From the NCBI RefSeq assembly GCF_036013745.1, contig NZ_CP107880.1, positions 7,378,001 to 7,442,000 on the forward strand: 64,000 nucleotides of DNA. The letters are read 5' to 3'. The DNA comes from Streptomyces sp. NBC_00483 (lineage in GTDB: Bacteria; Actinomycetota; Actinomycetes; Streptomycetales; Streptomycetaceae). The position numbers and the translations under genes are program-made. Below, one piece after another: positions 59,663 through 64,000 of the stretch; position 1 is the first letter of the stretch; each line of letters begins with the position of its first letter. The notes beneath the pieces are model-generated. The model had not been told where the DNA came from. It searched no databases and saw only the letters and a program-made list of their open reading frames with translations.

Positions 59663-62593
59663 GTGAGCGTGCCGGAGCTGTCGGGTGTCCCGCTGAGCGC
59701 CGCCGCCGTCTTCCTGCCCGATCCGCTGCCCCGCGCGGGGCGGATCGCCTTCTGGTCCCCGGACGCGCCGGACACTCCGAACGGGCAGGGCGGATCGGAC
59801 TGGGCGGGCTGGTCGGGCCTTGCGGGGGCCGACGGCGAGCTGACCCTCGTGCGGTCGCACGGCTCCACTGTGCGCAGCCACAAGGTTCCCGCCCTCGTGC
59901 TGCCGGTCCTCGACGCGCTGCCGCTGCTGCTGCGGGCCCGCCGCACCCGGGGCGCCCACCCGGCGGCGGCCGCCTGGGGTGCGGCCGCGGCGCACGCCCT
60001 GCACCTGGTGGCGCGGGGCCGCCTGCTGCCGGGCCTCACCGCCTCCGACCACGACGCGTGGCGCGCGGGCCCGCTCGACGAGGACGACGTGGCGCAGGTG
60101 CGGGGCATCGCCGCCGCCCTGCCGCCCGAGGGGTACGCGACGCCGGTGCCGGGGAGCAAACCGCTGCGGGTCCCGCAGCCGGAGGCACTGGTGCGGGCGC
60201 TGCTCGACGCGGTGGCGGACGCGCTGCCGCGTACCCCGGCCGCGGCGCACGCGGCGGGCGCGCCGTTCGCTGCCGCGGCCGCCCAGCACATTCCGCGGGC
60301 CCGTCCCTGGGCAGTCGAGGCGGCGGCCGGTCTCGACGCGGGCGTGAAGGTGTCGCTGCGGCTCGACCTGTCGCAGGCCGCATTGTTCGACGGGGACGAA
60401 TTCGACGGGGAGGAAGAGCCGGAGTCGGGGTCCGAGGAAGGCGTGGGCGCACGCCGCGCGGGCGCCGCCATCGTCCAGGTGCACAGCCTCGCCGACCCCA
60501 CGCGCGTGGTCGACGCCGCCGGACTGTGGGCCGGGGAGGCCGGTGAGCACTTCGGGCCGCGCGCCCGGATCGACGCGGTCCTCGCGGTGCGCCGGGCCGC
60601 GCTCGCCTGGCCGCCGCTCGGCCGCCTCCTGGAGCAGGACGTGCCGGACGTGCTCGCCCTGTCCGACGGTGAGCTGACGGATCTGCTCGGGCCCGGCGCG
60701 GCGCGCCTCGCCAAGGCTGGCGTCACCCTGCACTGGCCGCGCGACATCGCCCGCTCCCTCACCGCGACCGCCGTGGTGCGCGCGCAGGCCGCGCCCGGCT
60801 CGGCGACCGACGGGACGCCGTTCTTCGACAGCGACGAACTGCTGAAGTTCAACTGGCAGGTGGCGCTCGACGGGGACCCGTTGACCGAGCGCGAGATGGA
60901 CCTGCTCGCCGAGTCGCACCGCGCGGTGGTGCGGCTGCGCGACCAGTGGGTGGTCGTCGACCCCGATCTCGTACGCAAGGCCCGCAAGCGGGAGTTGGGC
61001 CTACTCGAGCCCGTCGACGCGTTGGCGGTCGCGCTGACCGGCGAGGCCGAGATCGACGGGGAGCGGGTCGCGGCCGTGCCCGCGGGCCGCCTCGCCGAGC
61101 TGCGCGACCGGCTCACCCGGGGCATCGACACGGTCGAGCCGCCCGAGGGCCTGCATGCGACGCTGCGCGACTACCAACTGCGCGGCCTGGCCTGGCTCGA
61201 CCTCATGACCTCGCTCGGCCTCGGCGGCTGCCTCGCCGACGACATGGGCCTCGGCAAGACCGTCACGCTCATCGCGCTGCACCTGCGCCGTGCCCGGCCC
61301 GCGCCCACGCTCGTCGTCTGCCCGGCGTCGCTGCTCGGCAACTGGCAGCGGGAGATCGAGCGGTTCGCCCCCGGCGTCCCGGTGCGCCGTTTCCACGGCG
61401 TGGACCGCCAGCTGACCGGCGTCGAGGGCGGCTTCGTCCTCACCACGTACGGCACCCTGCGCACCCGCGCTGGCGAACTCGCGGGACACACCTGGGGCAT
61501 GGTCGTGGCCGACGAGGCGCAGCACGTGAAGAACCCCAACTCGGCGACGGCGAAGGCGTTGCGCACGATCGGGACGCCCGCGCGCGTGGCGCTCACCGGC
61601 ACTCCGGTGGAGAACGACCTGTCCGAGCTGTGGGCCCTGCTCGACTGGACGACACCCGGGCTGCTCGGTCCGCTCAAGGCGTTCCGCGCCCGGCACGCGC
61701 GCGTGGTCGAGGGCGAGGTCCCGCTGCAGGGCCAGGGCGGGACGAACCCGGAGGCGATCGAGCGCCTCGCCCGGCTGGTGCGCCCGTTCATCCTGCGCCG
61801 CAGGAAGTCCGACCCCGGCATCGTCCCGGAACTGCCCCCGAAGACCGAGTCCGACCACCCCGCGCCGCTCACCCGCGAGCAGGTGTCGCTCTACGAGGCC
61901 GTGGTGCGCGAGTCGATGGCGCAGATCGAGGAGGCCGAGGGCATCGGCCGGCGCGGCCTGATCATGAAGCTGCTGACGTCGCTGAAGCAGATCTGCAACC
62001 ACCCGGCGCAGTACCTCAAGGAGGGCCAGGGCGACGGTTCCCGGCCGCGCCTGGCGGGCCGCTCCGGAAAACTCGCCCTCCTGGACGAGCTGTTGGACAC
62101 GATCGTGGCCGAGGACCGCTCGGTGCTCGTCTTCACCCAGTACGTGGCCATGGCCAAGCTGCTCGCCACGCACCTGACCACCCGCGGCATTCCCAGCCAG
62201 CTTCTGCACGGCGGTAGCACGATCGTCGAGCGGGAGCGCATGGTCGACCGTTTCCAGTCCGGCGAGGTGCCCGTCTTCCTGCTCTCCCTGAAGGCGGCCG
62301 GCACCGGACTCAACCTCACGCGCGCGGGGCACGTGATCCACTTCGACCGCTGGTGGAACCCGGCCGTGGAGGAGCAGGCCACGGACCGTGCGTACCGCAT
62401 CGGGCAGACCCAGCCGGTGCAGGTCCACCGGCTCATCACCGAGGGCACGGTGGAGGACCGGATCGCCGAACTGCTCGCCACCAAGCGGGCGTTGGCGGAC
62501 GCGGTGCTCGGCACCGGCGAGGCGGCGCTCACCGAGCTGACCGACCGGGAGCTCACGGACCTCGTGACGCTGCGCAGGGAGGCGACGCGATGA
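59663..62593 (+). CDS. SNF2-family ATPase (DEAD/DEAH-like helicase)
   Basis: 976 residues from GTG 59663 (GGGAGG four bases upstream). The first about 480 residues are an actinobacterial SNF2 N-terminal region with an acidic segment (FDGDEFDGEEEPESGSEEG). The motor follows: LRDYQLRGLAWLDLMTSLGL, Walker A DDMGLGKT, DEAQHVKNPNS (DEAH-box variant DEAQ), TGTPVENDLSELW, and the second lobe LVFTQYVAMAKLLATHL, LLSLKAAGTGLNLTRAGHVI, RAYRIGQTQPVQVHRLI. Such enzymes translocate on DNA and remodel protein-DNA complexes. The gene overlaps the SWIM gene by ATGA, so both act together, plausibly in repair or nucleoid handling. Confidence 0.95.
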   Translation: MSVPELSGVPLSAAAVFLPDPLPRAGRIAFWSPDAPDTPNGQGGSDWAGWSGLAGADGELTLVRSHGSTVRSHKVPALVLPVLDALPLLLRARRTRGAHPAAAAWGAAAAHALHLVARGRLLPGLTASDHDAWRAGPLDEDDVAQVRGIAAALPPEGYATPVPGSKPLRVPQPEALVRALLDAVADALPRTPAAAHAAGAPFAAAAAQHIPRARPWAVEAAAGLDAGVKVSLRLDLSQAALFDGDEFDGEEEPESGSEEGVGARRAGAAIVQVHSLADPTRVVDAAGLWAGEAGEHFGPRARIDAVLAVRRAALAWPPLGRLLEQDVPDVLALSDGELTDLLGPGAARLAKAGVTLHWPRDIARSLTATAVVRAQAAPGSATDGTPFFDSDELLKFNWQVALDGDPLTEREMDLLAESHRAVVRLRDQWVVVDPDLVRKARKRELGLLEPVDALAVALTGEAEIDGERVAAVPAGRLAELRDRLTRGIDTVEPPEGLHATLRDYQLRGLAWLDLMTSLGLGGCLADDMGLGKTVTLIALHLRRARPAPTLVVCPASLLGNWQREIERFAPGVPVRRFHGVDRQLTGVEGGFVLTTYGTLRTRAGELAGHTWGMVVADEAQHVKNPNSATAKALRTIGTPARVALTGTPVENDLSELWALLDWTTPGLLGPLKAFRARHARVVEGEVPLQGQGGTNPEAIERLARLVRPFILRRRKSDPGIVPELPPKTESDHPAPLTREQVSLYEAVVRESMAQIEEAEGIGRRGLIMKLLTSLKQICNHPAQYLKEGQGDGSRPRLAGRSGKLALLDELLDTIVAEDRSVLVFTQYVAMAKLLATHLTTRGIPSQLLHGGSTIVERERMVDRFQSGEVPVFLLSLKAAGTGLNLTRAGHVIHFDRWWNPAVEEQATDRAYRIGQTQPVQVHRLITEGTVEDRIAELLATKRALADAVLGTGEAALTELTDRELTDLVTLRREATR

Positions 62594-63912
62594 GCCCGAC
62601 GCGCAGGCCCACCAGGACGCACCGGCCGCACGTGCCGGGGCGCGCGGGCGCCGACGAGCAGGCGCGGGCCCGGCACCTCGACGCGCGCCGCACGTTCCCG
62701 CCGCTGCCGCCGCGCGCAGAGCCGGGCGGCAGCTTCGCCCTGACGTGGTGGGGCAACGCCTGGGTGGACGCCCTGGAGGACTCGGCCCTCGACCAGGGCC
62801 GCCTCGCCCGCGGTCGCGCCTACGCGGACCGTGGCCACGTCGACGCGATCACGGTCACCCCGGGCCGCGTCGTCGCCTACGTGCACGGCTCGCGCCCCCG
62901 CCCCTACCGGGCCGAACTGCGCCTGCGCACCCTGCCGGAGGAGGCGTGGGACCGCTTCCTGGGCACGGCCGCGGCCCGCCCCGAGCACCTGGCGTCGCTC
63001 CTGGACAAGGACGTGCCGCACGCGCTGGCGGCGGCCGCCGATCTGCTGCCCACGGTCGACGACATCACCCCCGAGTGCACCTGCCCGGACCGCGGCCACC
63101 CCTGCAAGCACGCGGCGGCGCTCTGCTACCAGACGGCCCGGATCCTCGACGAGGACCCGTTTGTCCTGTTCCTGTTGCGCGGTCGCGGCGAGCAGGAGCT
63201 GCTGCGGGAGCTGACCCGGCGCAGCTCGGTGCACGAGGCGGAGGAGCGGTCCAAGGCGCGGGCCCCCGAGCTCGACTCGCTCCCGGCGAAGGACGCGTAC
63301 GCGGGCGTGCGGGGCGGTCAACTGCCGCCACTTCCACCGGAGTTCCCGGCCCCGCGGTATCCCGAGCGCCCGCCCTCCTACCCGCAGGCGCCGGACGCCC
63401 CCGACCCGCTCGCGCTCGACCTGCTCGCCACGGAGGCGGGTGTCCGCGCCCACGCGCTGCTCACCACCGGTGCCGATCCGATCGCCCCGCTCTCCCCGTG
63501 GCAGGACGCGGTCCGGCTCGCCGCGGCCCACCCCGGTTCGGGCCTCACGGCGGCGACCCGCGCGCTGTACGCGTCGCTGTCCCGCGGCACCGGGCGTACG
63601 CCCACCGACCTGGCGCGTGCGGTCGCCGCCTGGCGCCAGGGCGGTCTTGAGGGCCTCTCGGTCCTGGAGGAGGAGTGGGACCCGCCGGCGGGCCCCTTCG
63701 ACCGCGCCCGCCCCGCCCTCCTTGCCGTGGGCCACCCGGACTTCCGCCCCCACCGCAACCATCTGTCGACGGCGTCCGTCCAGCTCCGGCTGGGCCGCGA
63801 CGGCTGGTGGTACGGGTACGAGTCCGATCCCGGGCGGGGCGAGTGGTGGCCCCGCGGGGAGCCGGGCCGTGACCCGGTGTCGGCGCTGGAGTCCCTACTG
63901 GGCGGCGGCTGA
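62590..63912 (+). CDS. SWIM zinc-finger protein coupled to SNF2 ATPase
   Basis: 440 residues from ATG 62590 inside the SNF2 stop. The N-terminal half has the bacterial SWIM-partner pattern FALTWWGNAWVDALED, GRLARGRAYADRGHVDAITV, and the zinc motif CTCPDRGHPCKHAAALCYQ (Cys-x-Cys-x6-Cys-x-His). A Pro-rich linker follows (RYPERPPSYPQAPDAPDP), then a helical region and a C-terminal beta part (VQLRLGRDGWWYGYESDPG). SWIM domains bind DNA or proteins; bacterial ones are known next to SNF2 ATPases. The partner is clear from overlap; the exact process is not. Confidence 0.93.
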   Translation: MSPTRRPTRTHRPHVPGRAGADEQARARHLDARRTFPPLPPRAEPGGSFALTWWGNAWVDALEDSALDQGRLARGRAYADRGHVDAITVTPGRVVAYVHGSRPRPYRAELRLRTLPEEAWDRFLGTAAARPEHLASLLDKDVPHALAAAADLLPTVDDITPECTCPDRGHPCKHAAALCYQTARILDEDPFVLFLLRGRGEQELLRELTRRSSVHEAEERSKARAPELDSLPAKDAYAGVRGGQLPPLPPEFPAPRYPERPPSYPQAPDAPDPLALDLLATEAGVRAHALLTTGADPIAPLSPWQDAVRLAAAHPGSGLTAATRALYASLSRGTGRTPTDLARAVAAWRQGGLEGLSVLEEEWDPPAGPFDRARPALLAVGHPDFRPHRNHLSTASVQLRLGRDGWWYGYESDPGRGEWWPRGEPGRDPVSALESLLGGG

Positions 63913-63928
63913 CCCGTTCCCCGGCCGC

Positions 63929-64000
63929 GGGGCTCCGCCCCGGACCCCGCGCCTCAAACGCCGGCGGGGCTGAAAGGATCGGGGCTCCGCCCCGGACCCC
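63929..64000 (+). repeat. Two copies of dispersed GC-rich repeat at right edge
   Basis: The same 20-base sequence, GGGGCTCCGCCCCGGACCCC, stands at 63929-63948 and 63981-64000, separated by CGCGCCTCAAACGCCGGCGG and a short tail. It is the same family as at 5511-5556 (GGGGCTCTGCCCCGGGCCCC). Each copy has a GGGGC/GCCCC stem and may serve as terminator for the SNF2-SWIM operon. The second copy is cut by the window end. Confidence 0.75.

Overview
The window looks like chromosomal DNA of a Streptomyces-type actinomycete. GC is very high with strong G/C third positions, GTG and TTG starts are frequent, start/stop overlaps of the ATGA/GTGA type are common, and the gene families (PucR regulators, DUF4239, NCS2 permeases, GT2-TagF fusions, gcl/hyi/uricase cluster) are typical of that genus. 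I see no tRNA, rRNA, transposase, integrase or CRISPR array. Species cannot be told from sequence alone.

Layout. 1-5.5 kb: a GH3 glycosidase cut by the left edge, a membrane protein with a TPR-like ectodomain, a DUF4239 protein and a signal-peptide surface protein, followed by a dispersed-repeat patch. 5.9-11.1 kb: an acyl-metabolism patch with a lipase-like hydrolase, an atypical P450-like protein, an acyltransferase, and a GTGA-coupled acyl carrier protein and ketosynthase. 11.2-14.4 kb: MarR regulator translationally coupled to a 14-TM exporter carrying extra C-terminal beta domains. 14.5-25.3 kb: a wall-polymer locus with three GT2-TagF fusion proteins and a GT4 transferase, plus the wreck of a TagH-like ABC ATPase.

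25.4-31.6 kb: desaturase and its ferredoxin-reductase partner, a divergent PucR regulator, a redox-dead thioredoxin-like protein, a second PucR regulator and a secreted SGNH esterase. 31.7-41.0 kb: CorA, an AlkZ-like DNA glycosylase, LysE exporter, GAF-LuxR regulator divergent from two coupled acyl-CoA ligases, a GNAT and a zinc-ribbon protein.

41.0-56.3 kb: a coherent purine/allantoin-derived glyoxylate catabolism region. NCS2 permease, 8-oxoguanine-type deaminase, uricase, HIU hydrolase and OHCU decarboxylase would take purines and urate to allantoin; Gcl, hydroxypyruvate isomerase and tartronate semialdehyde reductase recycle the glyoxylate; catalase removes the hydrogen peroxide made by uricase. 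Two different operator motifs can be read directly here: TCAACA-N3-TGTTGA over the promoters of catalase and the uricase operon, and a TTCCGCA-type dyad just downstream of the gcl and hyi promoters. A small HTH gene between them is a candidate regulator. An erythromycin-esterase-like gene with a MerR-type promoter is embedded in this region.

56.3-64 kb: secreted protein, GNAT remnant, thioesterase, hypothetical protein, histidine phosphatase, and a coupled SNF2 ATPase/SWIM zinc-finger pair. The window ends in the same dispersed repeat family seen near 5.5 kb.

Starts were chosen by ribosome binding sites, overlap with neighbours and codon use. All family names come from motif recognition by eye, without database searches.
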